Assembly (NCBI GenBank): GCA_947311845.1
Contig: CAMZMU010000063.1
Span: 60,454,769-60,518,768, forward strand
Length of the DNA stretch: 64,000 nucleotides
Direction of reading: 5' to 3'
Origin: Poa pratensis
Lineage: Eukaryota; Streptophyta; Magnoliopsida; Poales; Poaceae
Part shown: one piece after another, positions 11,120-22,460 of the stretch
Numbering within the stretch: position 1 is the first letter of the stretch
Layout of the letters: the number at the start of each line of letters is the position of its first letter
Made by a program: the position numbers and the translations under genes
Notes under the pieces: generated by a model
Database searches by the model: none
Seen by the model: the letters and a program-made list of their open reading frames with translations, nothing else
Told to the model about the DNA's origin: nothing

Positions 11120-11773
11120 GATGCGCGTGGCGGCGGATCTTGGATTGGCCGGCGAGAGGCGGATGGATGGATGCGGCTAGGGTTTGCTCTAGGTGAAGGG
11201 GAATCTCGGAGGGGATGGATTTCTACCGTCCGGCGCCGCAGTTAATAAAGCTCACAAGTCCGGAGGGGAATCTCAGGCGCTGCGTCGGCCGGCCACGGTT
11301 CCGGTGGGACCCGGAGGTCATTTGCATTTATCCGGAGGTTCAGACACTGCGCCGTTCACACTGGAAAAAATGTGGTCAAAGCATGCGCAGGGAGACATCC
11401 ATGCGATCTGGTCATCCATTTCTAATAGTCCGGAGGGTACGGACATTTAAATGTATCGAAAGATCAAGTTTTGATATTTTTTGTATATTTGCAATATACG
11501 TGATAAATTTTGAGCTATATTTATGCATCCGTATTGTCTATTTGTCGGTTTATGGCGCAAATATTGCGCGAAATCCATATGTTTGCTAATTTAATATCTG
11601 GAGGGTCCGGCTATGATCCATATGTTTACTAATTTAATTACCGAAGAACTATTTCTTCTACATTGATTTTAATGGATGAATAATCCGTATAATGGTAACT
11701 CTATGAGCACACTATCCGAAATCATTAAAATTGCTCATATTTTGTGAAAAGTTTTTTCATAGGTTTGAAATAC

Positions 11774-11934
11774 TCCCTCCGTTCCATAATGTAAGATGTT
11801 TAAGGTTTACACACATGCATGTATACATTCATACTAAAAAGAATGTACACATACACTAAAAAGTGTCCACATACATGTATATGAATGTGAATATGGAAAA
11901 GGGCTAAAACATCTTATATTGTGGAACGGAGGGA
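11774..11934. mobile_element. Stowaway-like MITE
   Basis: It is a palindromic element. The left end CTCCCTCCGTTCCATAATGT pairs with the right end ending GTGGAACGGAGGGA. The length of about 160 bp and the AT-rich interior are typical of Tc1/Mariner-derived Stowaway MITEs of grasses. Confidence 0.8.
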
Positions 11935-13083
11935 AATACAGCTGTAAAGAAGAACACATCATCGTACAAACCGGCCTTCTCCATGTAAGTTAGCTACAAG
12001 TTTTCTACTACATGATAAATTATTTTAGGTATATGAACCTATTTCTTCGTCTACAACTCAGTGTAACATTGATTAGGACGCATAAATCATTTATCTTCAC
12101 TTTTGTTTGAATGTTTTGTAACTATTTTGGATTTTGATAAATCTCGGAGTGAACAAACATATCCGGATTGTACGGACTGTGAATAACTGGCGGCAAAGTG
12201 AAAATTTCGGGTTCCAAATCGCGAGAGGGTGAAATTTTCCCCTCTTGCCGCCAGGCCACAAATCGAAATCTCGCCCACCTCCCCACCAAACCATCGCCCG
12301 CCTCCCCGCCGCCACCCCCCCTTACTCCCCGCCTTCCCCGCCGCCGTTCCCCTCACCCCCCTCACACCCGCCTCCCCGCCGCCGTTCCCCTCATCCCCTC
12401 ACTCGCCGCCGTTCCCCTCGCTCCCCGCCTCCCCGCCGCCGTTCCTATTAAGATGCGACTGTCCACCTCCGTTCCTCGCTGCTGCGCGTGCCCGCAGCCG
12501 TTCCCCGTCGATGCGTCGGTCCGCCGCCGCCCCCCACGCTGGGCCTTCCTGCCGCTATACGTGACTCTACCCCTCCGAACCGGCCCGTCCCCACATCACA
12601 TCTTGCCTCGCCGTGCAGCAGCTAACTCCTTGGTTTGCTGCATGTTCTAACCCTAGTTTTCAATTTATTTTAGAAATTGTGTTGCGCTTTTTTAGAAATT
12701 TGTGCAGCATGTTGTCTAGTTTTAATTAGTTCTCAATTAGATAGCTTCTTGGTTTGCATATCATGTATTACGAATTTGTGATCCCCACATTTGTATGACT
12801 TAAACTCATATATTTATTTGAAAACTTGCTATAGCTTGAATTGCTATGATATAGGAATTCGTTATGCACATGTTAACTTAATTAATTAGCATGAAATGAC
12901 ATGCCCGTTGTGCGAGCATGACTGCTCTAGCCTCCTCAGTCGAGCCAATTTTAGTGTCCAGCTGCAAGCTGAGAGTCGTCACTGCAAGTCATTCGTAAGT
13001 AGGACGACAACTTCTAATATTCTTTAACGTGTTTCTGTTGCATAGTAATGTATAATACGGCTTATCATGTTTCTGTTACACAG

Positions 13084-13932
13084 CACAGGTAGTACTATGC
13101 AACGGTCGGGAAGCGTTCAACCGGGTAGTAGGCGACACTATGTTGTTTCATGCTCTTGAGAAAACGTACACCATTTATGTGACCAAAGGACGGAGGACGA
13201 CCCGCTTGCACGGCTTAGGATGGGAACAGTTCGTCCAGAACACCAATCATGTTCACAAGGGAGTAGTGCTGCTTGTTTTTACTATTGCAGGACCAAATCC
13301 CAGGATCTCTGTTGCCTTTATGGAATGTGCCAACAATGAAGAGCACCATGAGGAGGATTATGAAAGTCCTGCCTATTGTTCTGGGAGTTCTGTTGAGAGT
13401 GACGAAGAGGCCAGTTGTTACATAGTTTCCCGAAGAGTTCATCTGAAGACAGATGAAAACGACCGCCTGGTTCAGTTTCTCCCCGTGACAGCCGATGTTG
13501 GTGTTCCTTTTGTGACCCATTTGACGACCACAAATTTGAAGAGACATGATATGGTATATATGTGCCTCTCTTTGCAAAGTTAAATTCAAGAAGAACAACC
13601 TCTTTACCTCTTTACCCGGTATATATGCCTCTTTACTAAGTTAGTAATATACTCTATATGTTGTCCTTTATGCGCAGGAACTACCTAAGATCATAGTGCA
13701 AGACGATGGTCTACCAACTCATGGTAAAGCTGGACTACGACTTGGAGCAGCTGGGGCCGTCACAACCATTAGGTACAACAAGAAACATGATGGCCGCATT
13801 GAGTTCGACAATCTGGGGTGGAAGAATTTTATTGAAGGCAAGCATTTTAAGATCAATGAACCTGTTTTGATCATTATAAGAAACACCAATCACCTAAGCT
13901 TGGATGTCATGATTGAGATGCAGATCATATAG
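13084..13932 (+). CDS. B3-domain (REM-like) transcription factor, two B3 domains
   Basis: Two B3 DNA-binding domains are encoded by two exons. Exon 1 of this model (13084 or 13089 to 13553) gives a B3 with LEKTYTIYVTKG, GLGWEQFVQNTNHVHKG and VLLVFTIAG, followed by an acidic linker (NNEEHHEEDYESPAYCSGSS). Intron 13554-13677 has GT-AG ends and is phase 0. Exon 2 (13678-13932) gives a second B3 with ELPKIIVQDDGLPTHG, GWKNFIEGKHFKINEPVL and stop TAG. The 5' end is uncertain: the acceptor AG at 13083 or 13088 implies an upstream exon, and the ATG at 12918 with a donor at 12995 does not match in phase. The ATG at 13140 would start inside the first B3. REM proteins bind DNA in the nucleus; the target is unknown. 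The gene lies within a CACTA-type element, so capture is likely. Confidence 0.7.
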
Positions 13933-14221
13933 AACAATATATATTTCATCTAGATTGTTGATCAATTTTCTAGGTAGTTTGTTTGCATGAAAATGCACTT
14001 TGTAACAATCATTTAGCTAGTTTCCTGAACATTTGTACGTGTTGTATAACTGATTTCAATAATGGTGGAGGTTCTGCTTTGTATAAATAGCTGGCTAAAA
14101 CCGGCCAGGTTGCTGTAATTATTATGTTTTAATTTGCTTCGCTAAGTTGGACCCCCCGGATATATTTCCGGAGGCAACGAATATTACGCCTGGAGGGATA
14201 CGTCGGACCTCACGGGTTGTG

Positions 14222-14463
14222 CGACAGCCAGCGTTTGCGTACGTCTCTGATTAGGCATGTTTGCCGACGGCCGCTTATATTGGCCGTCTCAGTATTAGAA
14301 GCGGTTGAAATTCCTAGTCGTCTGAGTTGAGCAGTCATTACTGCCGGCCCGAGGCTGCCACCTCTAATAAGCGTACATTAGAAACCCACGCCTACAGACG
14401 GACAGTTTAACCGGCTGAGATAACTCTCTGGAGGCGGCTCTAATTTACGTTTCTGTACTAGTG
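14222..14463. repeat. CACTA terminal and subterminal repeats
   Basis: The terminus is CTAGTG at 14458-14463. Inside it, short motifs occur in both orientations (GACGGCCGC, GGCCGTCTC, AAGCGGTTG, GCCGGCC, CCGGCTGAG), as in CACTA subterminal regions that bind the element's own protein. Confidence 0.7.
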
Positions 14464-14664
14464 TGTGGAAGGAGAGAAGCCAAAGGATTTTTCAATGGGG
14501 ATTGCAATCCTAATTTGGAAGATCTTGTCTCTTTTCGAATATGGTCTCAGATTCATAGATTGAGTGGCGTCTTTCTTGTTTTTCACTGTTCTTTAGCCAT
14601 TGTACAATTGTTTGTTTCCCCCTACTTAATGAAAGGCAGACACCTACCATGTCCGTAAAAAAAA
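14464..14664 (+). mobile_element. LINE 3' end with poly(A)
   Basis: This is a 200-bp 5'-truncated fragment. It ends TTAATGAAAGGCAGACACC, then CATGTCCGT and an A8 tract (14657-14664), the usual 3' end of Triticeae LINEs. No coding part remains. Confidence 0.6.
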
Positions 14665-14868
14665 GTATGACCTTCTTTTTTGCCCATGTTAACAGGATAG
14701 TAGCCAATTTCCAAAAGATGATGGCCTCAAAATAAATTGTTCTTTTATATTATTGTTAACTGGATATTCGATCTCGATGATTTTATCATTTGTAATACTC
14801 GTTCCAATCCATAATAATTGTCGCTGAATTTGGTATTGTGCTAGATTCATCCGATTTAATCACAATTA

Positions 14869-15027
14869 CTCCCTCCGTTTTTAAATATAACATGTTTTAG
14901 CCCCTCACATGTTGACTAGGTGCAAACCAAAATAAGTGAACATACATACTAAAACATGTTTAAATACATGTGAACACTTATTAATTTGGATAAAAGTTAA
15001 ACATCTTATATTTAAAAATGGTGGGAG
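14869..15027. mobile_element. Stowaway-like MITE upstream of UGT gene
   Basis: CTCCCTCCGTTTTTAAATAT at the left pairs with ATATTTAAAAATGGTGGGAG at the right. TA dinucleotides flank both ends (14867-14868 and 15028-15029), as expected for Tc1/Mariner derivatives. It lies about 340 bp before the UGT start codon. Confidence 0.85.
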
Positions 15028-15250
15028 TAATATTGATCCGAGGGTGGGAGTAATAAAGTTATGCCTTTGTAAATTTGCCAGCCGGGACGCACGCTCGGCC
15101 ACAACTATCTGCCCGGCCGAAAATGAACTCTTCCCCCAAGTGGCCAAATAAACTTGTCGTGGAAGGAGAGTGAAAAAACGTGGAGCCTTAAATAAATGGA
15201 AAACAATAGAGCTGCATGGAATTGGCTCAGCAAAGCCAAATCTTGACGAG

Positions 15251-15258
15251 TATAAATT
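15251..15258 (+). promoter_or_regulatory. Candidate TATA box of the UGT gene
   Basis: TATAAATT lies about 115 bp before the ATG at 15372, a reasonable spacing for a core promoter plus short leader. No other evidence for transcription is visible. Confidence 0.4.
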
Positions 15259-16156
15259 CCACACAATGACGCATCCAGTTGGCCATAGCCATATGTGTCC
15301 AAACTAAGTCGAGACCACGGAGACATCAGACATCGAACAGCCAGCCGATCCATAACGCTATCGACGGCGGCATGGGAGCCGAGGCTGCCATACAGCTGCC
15401 CGCCGTGGTCCTCGTGCCGTTCCCGGCGCAGGGCCACGTCACGCCCATGCTGCACCTGGCTCGCGCCCTCGCCGCGCACGGCGTCACCGCCACCGTCGCC
15501 GTGCCAGACTTCATCCACCGCCGCATCGTCACCGGCAAGACCGACGCCGACCTCAGCGACGGCGGCGGCGTAACGCTGGCGTCCATCCCCAGCGGCATCG
15601 CGGACGGCGGCGGCGACCCGCCGGGGTTCGCCGACTTCGCGGACGCCATGGAGAACCACATGCCCGCGCACCTGGAGCGCCTGCTGACGGGATGCGGTGT
15701 CGCGTGCATCGTCGTCGACGTGCTGGCGTCGTGGGCCGTCCCCGTGGCGGAGCGGTGCGGCGTGCCGGCGGCCGGGTTCTGGCCCGCGATGCTCGCGAGC
15801 TACCGCGTCGTGGCCGCCATCCCGGAGCTCATGGAGAAGGGGCTCATCTCGGAATCTGGTACGACATGCACGTTCCTCTTGCAGTTTCCCTTTGTTTCTG
15901 AACGAACTGCGCCGGAGTACTCGCGCGTAGCATGTTTAGAGAGTTGACCAGGCGATCACTAAAATAAGAGTTTAGTTATGGGAGGTTCCTTGGTCTTGCA
16001 TATGCTTCTTTTGACATCCATTCACAGTCTTCCATGCATGCCACACGCCCTCACATGCTAAAGCTTTTGCATGACTGCAACAGCAGTCCGTTGTATGAGG
16101 AAGCATGATCCTAAATCCATTACCAAACGTCTAAAAATAGTGCTTATAAGCAAGTA

Positions 16157-16527
16157 CTCCTCCGTTCCACGACGTAAGATGTTTTAGTCTTTTTCCATTT
16201 TTATTTTTATATTTTTTTTAGAAATGGGTGTCTCCGGCCTCTGCATTGTGATGATACACACAACCATTTTTTTATTAAAAGGAAGTAGCAAAGTATTCAA
16301 ATATGCTTATTACAATCATGGGTAGCCAAAGAGGCGACAAAAACCAGCCATCTAAACAGCGCGCAGCGACTAGGACGACACGTATATTATGTTTTAGTAT
16401 TTTTCCATATGCTCATGCAAACACACATATTTAGACATGTTTAAGTGCATGTGTCCATTCTTTTTATTATGAATCTAGATATGCATGTGTAATACTTAAA
16501 ACATCTTACATTGTGGAACGGAGAGAG
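16157..16527. mobile_element. Stowaway-like MITE with a nested insert
   Basis: The left end CTCCTCCGTTCCACGACGTA pairs with the right end TACATTGTGGAACGGAGAGA. The centre (about 16205-16385) is foreign: it starts with a T-rich run followed by AGAAATGGGTGTCTCCGGCC and TCTGCATTG, the reverse complement of the ...GATGCAGAGGC...TTTCT-poly(A) 3' ends of plant LINEs or SINEs. A retroposon therefore probably landed in the MITE. Confidence 0.65.
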
Positions 16528-16740
16528 TAGTATGTACTCACGGGTACATTCTGGAAACATAAATAACAAATAAGAATTTACATCCTTGATCTATGCATCT
16601 ATAAACCATGTAAATGGCATTTTAGTCTTCGACACGTAAGTAGCATGAGTGGCTTGTTTACTACTAGGAAGGATAAGGTACAAGCTGCATGTCTCGGTTT
16701 TTACTGTCAGCCACATCTCACATCAGCTTAATCTGCCTAC

Positions 16741-17025
16741 GAGCAAGTATAATAAGGTCCAGTCAGCAGGGTGTAAGGATTTAAATAGTATATTTCTGCT
16801 TACATGGAGGAGAGAGAATAGGGAGAGAGAGTAAGCGGGCTCACGCAAGAGCCAGCTGCAGCACGTGCTCCTAAGCACTTGTGAGAGTGGAAGGTGGGCC
16901 AACCATTAATAAATAAAGTAATCCATACTTGTAACCAACTATTATACTTGTTGGCTTTTAAGTTGGTTATAGATGACATGCCACCATCTTATAACCAACA
17001 CACATCTATACTATTGTACTTGCTC
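16741..17025. mobile_element. MITE, about 285 bp, in UGT intron
   Basis: The ends GAGCAAGTATAATAAG and ACTATTGTACTTGCTC form an imperfect inverted repeat. Internal phrases (GTCAGCAGG, GATTTAAATA, GAGAGAATAGGGAG, AAGTTGGTTATAGATGACAT) recur in the MITE at 21604-21855, so both belong to one family. Confidence 0.65.
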
Positions 17026-19696
17026 TGCATTCAAAACTGGTGATAATGCCCAGCCATGATTGGATTTTGCATTTGTTGCCGACGTGTGAAGATCCACCGA
17101 CCCGTCTTTATTTTTCTTTTGGGCCCTCTCATGCCAAGTGCTCTCTGGATCTGATCCATCTTGTCTTGGGGCCAGCTCCACATTCCTTACTACTACTATA
17201 TTTCTGAGGTCTGTACATTTTAGCTCATTTTTGGATCAGGAGGTAACTCCAAAGTTGACCATAGTTCCGTCCGCAAATCAGCAGTCGACACGTGTTCGGT
17301 TCTCCTCGTTCCATCATATTGCTTAGGGAGGGTATAATATCATGGCGAGATACGCAGTACGTTCTCACATATATTAGAGGGGATAATCACATCGAATATT
17401 TAAGGTTTGAGTCGTCTCCGCATAAGAGATCGATATTTACAAACGAGCAATTTGACGAATCAAATACAGAAATGGGCCCCGTGGCTGTTTTTGCGGTACA
17501 GTAGAACTTTCTTCCCTTTCCATATATGGATATGCGAATAGTCTTCCCGATTATGGAGCAGTAGACGATGTGGCATGCGGAAGAAGACAAGATGACGGCT
17601 GGTCCTTTGGCATGGTAGATCGGACGACTGCTCGATCGGGATGCATGATTAAACGTCGTCACCGATCGATCTCGCCATGCATGTGAGGTGGTACCCTGCG
17701 AATTCAGAAGCTGTAGCCTCAGTTCGTACAGTTTTGTCTCCGTGTCTGGTCTAGTGGACATGAAAGATTCAGCCGGGGTTTTGCGTTTCGCCCATTGATC
17801 GGTTTTACGAACATGCATGCAGGTACCCCTCGATCATCGCCAAATCAATCCGAGGACGGCGATGAGGTTGGCCAGGAGCAGATGATTCGAGCCCTCAAGA
17901 TCTTGCCGGCACACGTCGAACTGAAGGACGGAGAGGTGCCATGGCTCGTAGGCGATTCGGCTACCCAGAAGTCGAGGTTCGCGTTCTGGCTCCGGGCTCT
18001 GCACCGCGCGAGGAGCTTCCGCTCGGTGCTCGTCAACTCCTTCCCCGGCGAGGACGGCGGTGGTGTCACGGCCGACGACGACGGCCGCCCCGCGCGTCTG
18101 CAGAGCCCGCGGATCTTCCCGGTAGGACCGTTGTTAGCGGCCGTCGCGGGGAGACAACGACGAGCCACCAAAGGCGACGGCGGCGCCGTGGCACCGTGCA
18201 AGGCGCAGTCCAGCATGTGGCAGGCAGACTCGACGTGCATCGGCTGGCTGGACAGGCAACGTGCGGGGTCAGTGGTGTACGTCTCGTTCGGCAGCTGGGT
18301 CGGGCCGATCGGCGCCGAGAAGTCCGGGAGCTCGCGCTGGGGCTGGAGGCCACGGGGCGGCCGTTCCTGTGGGCGCTGAAGAAGGACCCGTCATGGCGCG
18401 CCGGGCTCCCGACGGTACGTCGAGAGGGTCGCCGGCGCCGGCCGCGGCAAGGTGGTGACTGGGCGCCGCAGGAGGACGTGCTCGCGCACGCGGCCGTCGG
18501 GTGCTACCTCACGCACTGCGGCTGGAACTCCACCGTGGAGGCCGTCCGGCACGGGGTGCGCCTCCTGTGCTGCCCCGTCGCCGGCGACCAGTTCGTCAAC
18601 TGCGCGTACATTACTAGCGTGTGGGAGATCGGGATCAGGCTCGGGAGCATGAGCAGAGTCGAGGTGAGGGGATGCATCGAACGGATCATGGAAGGGAAAG
18701 AGGGGAGGCATTTGCAGCGGAGAATGGACGCGCTGAGGGAGAAAGTCGTGACGGCTGAGGCGAGGAGTTTGGCACAGAGAAATGTCAAATCCTTCGTCAA
18801 CGAAATAAAGAAGGATTACCCGTTGGTAATGCAGATGTATAGCATATTGTAGTTTGTGGAGGCTGACCAATGTTACTTATATTGAGATTATCTTTTGGCA
18901 TTGTCTACTCTTAAGTTGTAAAACCAACCACATATCACATCTTCTGTTTGCGGATGACTCGCTGATCTTAATGGAGGCTAACCGGAGTAATGCTACAGCA
19001 CTCAAAAAAATCCTTGATGATTATTGTGCAAGTTCGAGGCAGCTGGTTAGTGACGCAAACACTGGTGTTTGATGACCGAGTGGAGGTTTGCCACGCGCTA
19101 TTTGGGTCTGCCCGCTATGGTTGGAGTGGATAGATCGGATTGGTTTCAAGCATTTGGTTGAAAGAGTTTTAGCAAGGATGAGTGGTTGGAAAGAAAAAAA
19201 TGCTATCTATGGGAGAAAAGGAGGCTTTAATTAAAGCGGTTGCACAAGCCATTCCTGTTTTTGTGATACAGTATTCAAATTCTGAAAAACATTTGCAAAG
19301 GAATATGTGATGCTATTTCACAATTATGGTGGGGTGATGATGAGAACCACAAAAAAATACACTGGGTAGCATGGTGGAAGCTATGTATCCCAAAATCGAG
19401 AGGAGGCATGGGGTTTAGAGATTTGCATACTTTTAATAAGGCCATGCTTGCAAAACAATGTTGGAGGCTTTTAGAGGAACCAGACTCTCTTTGTGCAAGG
19501 GTGTTGAGAGCACCCTATTATCCGGACACGGACGGAACCTGTTGAAACCGGGAAGCTCTTTTACTTGGCAAAGTGTGTTTGCAGGTATGGAGAATTTTAG
19601 AAGGGGCTGCATTTGGAGAATTGGAGATGAGACACAAGTAAATATCTGGGAGGATCCTTGGTGCCATCTAGTAACCAGAAAAGTTCATACGCCTAA

Positions 19697-20996
19697 AGGT
19701 AAGGCTCGGCCCACCTTTGGCTGCGCGGCGCGGTGGTGGCGGCGGTGCTCCAGCGGCTGGCGGCTTCGGCGCCTAGCTGCTGTGCAACGACGACGACGAG
19801 CGGGGCGGGCTCCTCCTGCTAGCTCATCCGGTCTGGTTTTGGTGGGGTGGCAGCCTACCTCCAGGCGCTGTGGGTGGCGCTCTCCGGTGTTGACCGGAGC
19901 GCCGTCGACGTCCGCGTTCGGCACTGCAGGTGGGTGCCGGATCTGGGTGGCCGATCTTGGCGTCGAGGTCTGTGGATGGTCCTGGTGTGGCAGAGGCGCT
20001 GCTGCCGCTCAGGAGGTGCATGGTTCAGCGGATCAGTGGGTTGGCGGCGTTTCGTCGGCAGCGCGGGGTGGTGGTTCCTGTCGGAGCTCCGGGCGAAGGT
20101 CTGTCCGGCTTGCTGGCCGGCGGCGGCGGCGGCGTTCTTGGACGTCGCTTTCCTCGGTGGAGGCGCCGTCATGGAGTTATCTGACAACACAATCCCCTGG
20201 TCATGTTCTTCGGGCGAAAGCCTTGACCCCGGAGGGGTCGGGCGGCGACGTCGCTTCCACGCCGTGACCCTCTTTAGGGCGTCGTCTTGAAGTTCATTGG
20301 CTCCATCCACACTTTCCTTGGGCTGGACGTGTGCGGCGTCGCGATCGGCAGGTGCCCGGTCGGCGGCGTGGAGTTTCCGTGTGGAGAATCAGGCTGGGCA
20401 ACGACGATGATGGCGAGCGATGGTTTGGTCGCGGCAAGACCCTGTTAGTCGGCTCTGTTCCGACGTGTCCGAGTCTTCCTGTTGGTCTTCCCAGGTTGTG
20501 AAGTCGGAGCTGCTATGTTTTCAAGACTTCGTATGAGCAGCGTTACGGTGACCTGCAGGGGCGGTCCGGTGTGAAGAGCTTCTTCGGCGCAGGTCTTGCA
20601 TATCTCCTCTTCGGAGCCCGTCTTCAAAATCGGAGCTGCCTGTCCCGTGCGATGAGTCATCTGTTTGGCATAGGCCGGCGTGGGCTTCTCGCTGCCGATG
20701 CGGTGAGGCTCTCTTTGGTGGTCGTTTCTTCGGCGAAGTCGGAGTCGCTTGCTCGAGGAGGAGTGATGACGATGCCGCCGGTGGACAACCTCGACGTCTG
20801 TCCTCGCTTTTAGTGGTGTGTGTGATGTTCGTGTTGGTAGCCAGGGTGGCTGAGTGTGCCCTCGAAGCGGTCGTGTTCCATGACGGTTTGCGAGGGCGTT
20901 TGTATCGGTTTTAGGCCGGTTTTACGTTAATTAACCGTCAATTCTCTCCTACTTTTTTTTAATAAAATGAGGCAAATTGCCTGTTTTGTTTAAAAA
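19697..20996 (+). mobile_element. GC-rich retroposon inserted in LINE, poly(A) end
   Basis: This 1.3-kb GC-rich block breaks the LINE frame. It ends ATAAAATGAGGCAAATTGCC followed by TGTTTTGTTTAAAAAAAA. Long ORFs occur in several frames but none has a recognisable domain. Its tail phrase GGTTTTAGGCCGGTTTTACG resembles the tail of the element at 34443-35723 (GGTTTTCGGCCGGTTTCCCT), so they probably belong to one non-autonomous family. I could not define a target duplication, and the left boundary is approximate. Confidence 0.55.
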
Positions 20997-21603
20997 AAAT
21001 ATTTAATTACTAGAGTTTCAAATCTCATTGATCCGTTGACTGGCAGCTGGGACGAGCAGTTGATCAGGAGTTTATTCTGGCCTATTGATACTGTGAGGAT
21101 TCTAGAGATCCCCATTGCACCGCCAGGTATGAATGAGTTTATTGCATGGCATCACACGAAATCAGGGTTCTTTACTGTACGGTCAGCTTATCATGCCGAA
21201 TGGTCGTACTAGTTTGGTCGTCACGAGAGAAACATTATGGGTTTGGAGGATTCAGAAACTAAAACTGTGTGGAGGAGACTCTGGGATTTCAAATTAGCAT
21301 CAAAGATTAATTTTTTTTTTGGATGGCGTGTTCTCCATGGTCCGCTTCGAGAATTTTGGCTAATCGGCATATTATATCGCAGAGTTCGTGTCCATTATGC
21401 AGTACCCATTGTGAAGATCTAATGCATCTGATTTTTAAATGTGGAAGAGTACAAGAAATCAGGACACATCTTGGACCACATGATATCATACATCAAGCAA
21501 TTTTTCTTGATCGATCTGGTGCCATGGCGCTGGAAAATATTATCTGTATGCGAGGGCAATGGAATAATGCTGGGGAGATTGGTATACCTGAACTTGCTCT
21601 TAC

Positions 21604-21855
21604 AGCAAGTACAATAGAGTCTAGTCAACAGGCTCTAAAGATTTAAATATTGTGTTTTTGCTTAGTTGGATGAGAGAGAATAGGAGGGAGGAGAGAAGCG
21701 GGCAGTATAGGCAACTTGTGAGAGTGTAATGTGGGCTAGCTTTTAATAAGCGAGTCCATATTTGCAGCCAACTATTATACTTGTTGGTAATTATGTGGGC
21801 TAAAGATGACATGACATTATCTTATAGCCAACAACCGGCTATACTATTGTCCTTA
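21604..21855. mobile_element. MITE with 8-bp target duplication CTCTTACA
   Basis: CTCTTACA occurs at 21596-21603 and again directly after the element at 21856-21863. The inner ends GCAAGTACAATAG and CTATTGTCCTTA are imperfect inverted repeats. Removing the element restores an open LINE phrase reading IPELALTTAWYM, which confirms the boundaries. The 8-bp duplication suggests the hAT superfamily. Confidence 0.8.
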
Positions 21856-22460
21856 CTCTTACAACAGCTTGGTATATGGTGGGAGAGGAGGCAGTGTGTT
21901 CCTGGAGAATCTATTCAAACCACTCACCGATCAGCTATGTCTATTGGGGCTCTTGCGATGAGTTTCTCGAGAGTAAGGAAGAAATCCACTCCTAGTTTGA
22001 GAAAGGGGTGGGTTTGTCCTCCGGAAGGTTTACTAAAGATAAATGTCGACGCCGCGTTTGAAGTGAATGAAGGAAGGTGAAGTTCGGGAGCAATTGTGCG
22101 TGATTATACGGGAAAATTTATTGCAGCAGCATGTACTTGTATCCCTTATGTAGCGGACGCGGCAATGGTAGAGGCTTATGCTCTCAGAGATGGTCTCGCG
22201 TTTAGCCCAACATCTTGGATTGACAAAGTTTATTATTTAGTCGGATAGCCTACAAGTTATAAACACTATGAAGGAGGGAGGCTTTTCGGCAACATCTGCG
22301 GCAGCAGTTTATTTTGATTGTTCGTTACTCGTTTCAGGCTTTAATGAAGTTACTTTTGAGCATTGTTTGCGAGATTGTAATGAAGTAGCTCATATGCTGG
22401 CTAGGAATAGTTTTTGTTTCGTTTTTAACCAATGTCTGGGATGGTGACCCACCTAGTTTA

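Larger units (their letters stand above)
9591..14463. mobile_element. CACTA-type transposon remnant carrying a B3 gene
   Basis: The right end at 14463 reads, on the minus strand, CACTAGTACAGAAACG, the hallmark 5'-CACTA terminus. The 240 bp inside it are packed with short subterminal motifs related to GACGGC, AAGCGG and CGTCT. The same motif family (GAGACGGCT, GACGTCTCT, CGCCGTCT) crowds 9670-9830, which I take as the opposite subterminal region, although no CACTA terminus was found there. No transposase ORF was recognised. Inside lie an acidic ORF on the minus strand and a B3-domain gene on the plus strand. The left boundary is approximate, and the element may be truncated or composed of two neighbours. 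Confidence 0.55.
15859..17822 (+). other. Long UGT intron with transposon insertions
   Basis: The donor is GGTACGAC (GT at 15859) and the acceptor is GCATGCAG (AG at 17821-17822), both phase 1. The intron holds a MITE with a nested insert, a second MITE and unclassified AT-rich sequence. No exon is apparent inside. Confidence 0.7.
15372..18852 (+). pseudogene. UDP-glycosyltransferase, UGT82A1-like, two exons, frameshifted
   Basis: Family 1 glycosyltransferases transfer sugar from a UDP-sugar to small molecules in the cytosol. Exon 1 (15372-15858) encodes VVLVPFPAQGHVTPMLHLA with the catalytic-type His, then AMENHMPAHLERLL and WAVPVAERCGVPAAGFWPA. A 1964-bp GT-AG intron follows. Exon 2 (17823-18852) encodes VPWLVGDSATQKSRFAFWL, SVVYVSFGSW, and a PSPG box from WAPQEDVLAHAAVGCYLTHC through GWNST to GDQ, near 18465-18595. 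The phrases MENHMPAHLERLL and SFGSWVGPIG point to the UGT82 group. One base is missing near 18322, about two near 18412, and one near 18458; the last two restore frame. As written, the frame ends at about 18379, before the PSPG box. All lost bases are in G- or C-rich runs, so sequencing error is a real alternative to a pseudogene. Confidence 0.8.
18875..22460 (+). mobile_element. LINE ORF2 remnant, interrupted twice
   Basis: This is a plus-strand non-LTR retrotransposon. HLLFADDSLILMEAN (near 18940) is the FADD-type reverse transcriptase core. The RT tail near 19600 reads CIWRIGDETQVNIWEDPWC. After an insertion the frame continues with NLIDPLTGSWDEQLIRSLFW (about 21020), AWHHTKSGFFTVRSAYH, and the zinc-binding CPLCSTHCEDLMHLIFKC (about 21395-21450). 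After a MITE it continues with the RNase H-like INVDAAFEVNEG near 22050 and further phrases to about 22440. Many stops and frameshifts make it inactive. The 5' part (endonuclease) is absent. Confidence 0.75.

Noticed and set aside
10367..11245. 292-codon plus-strand frame opposite the acidic ORF
   Set aside because: Arg/His-rich shadow of the minus-strand frame, which has better protein character.
12918..12994. First exon of the B3 gene starting at ATG 12918 with donor at 12995
   Set aside because: The exon would end in a phase that fits none of the acceptors at 13083, 13088 or 13092, so I left the 5' end open.
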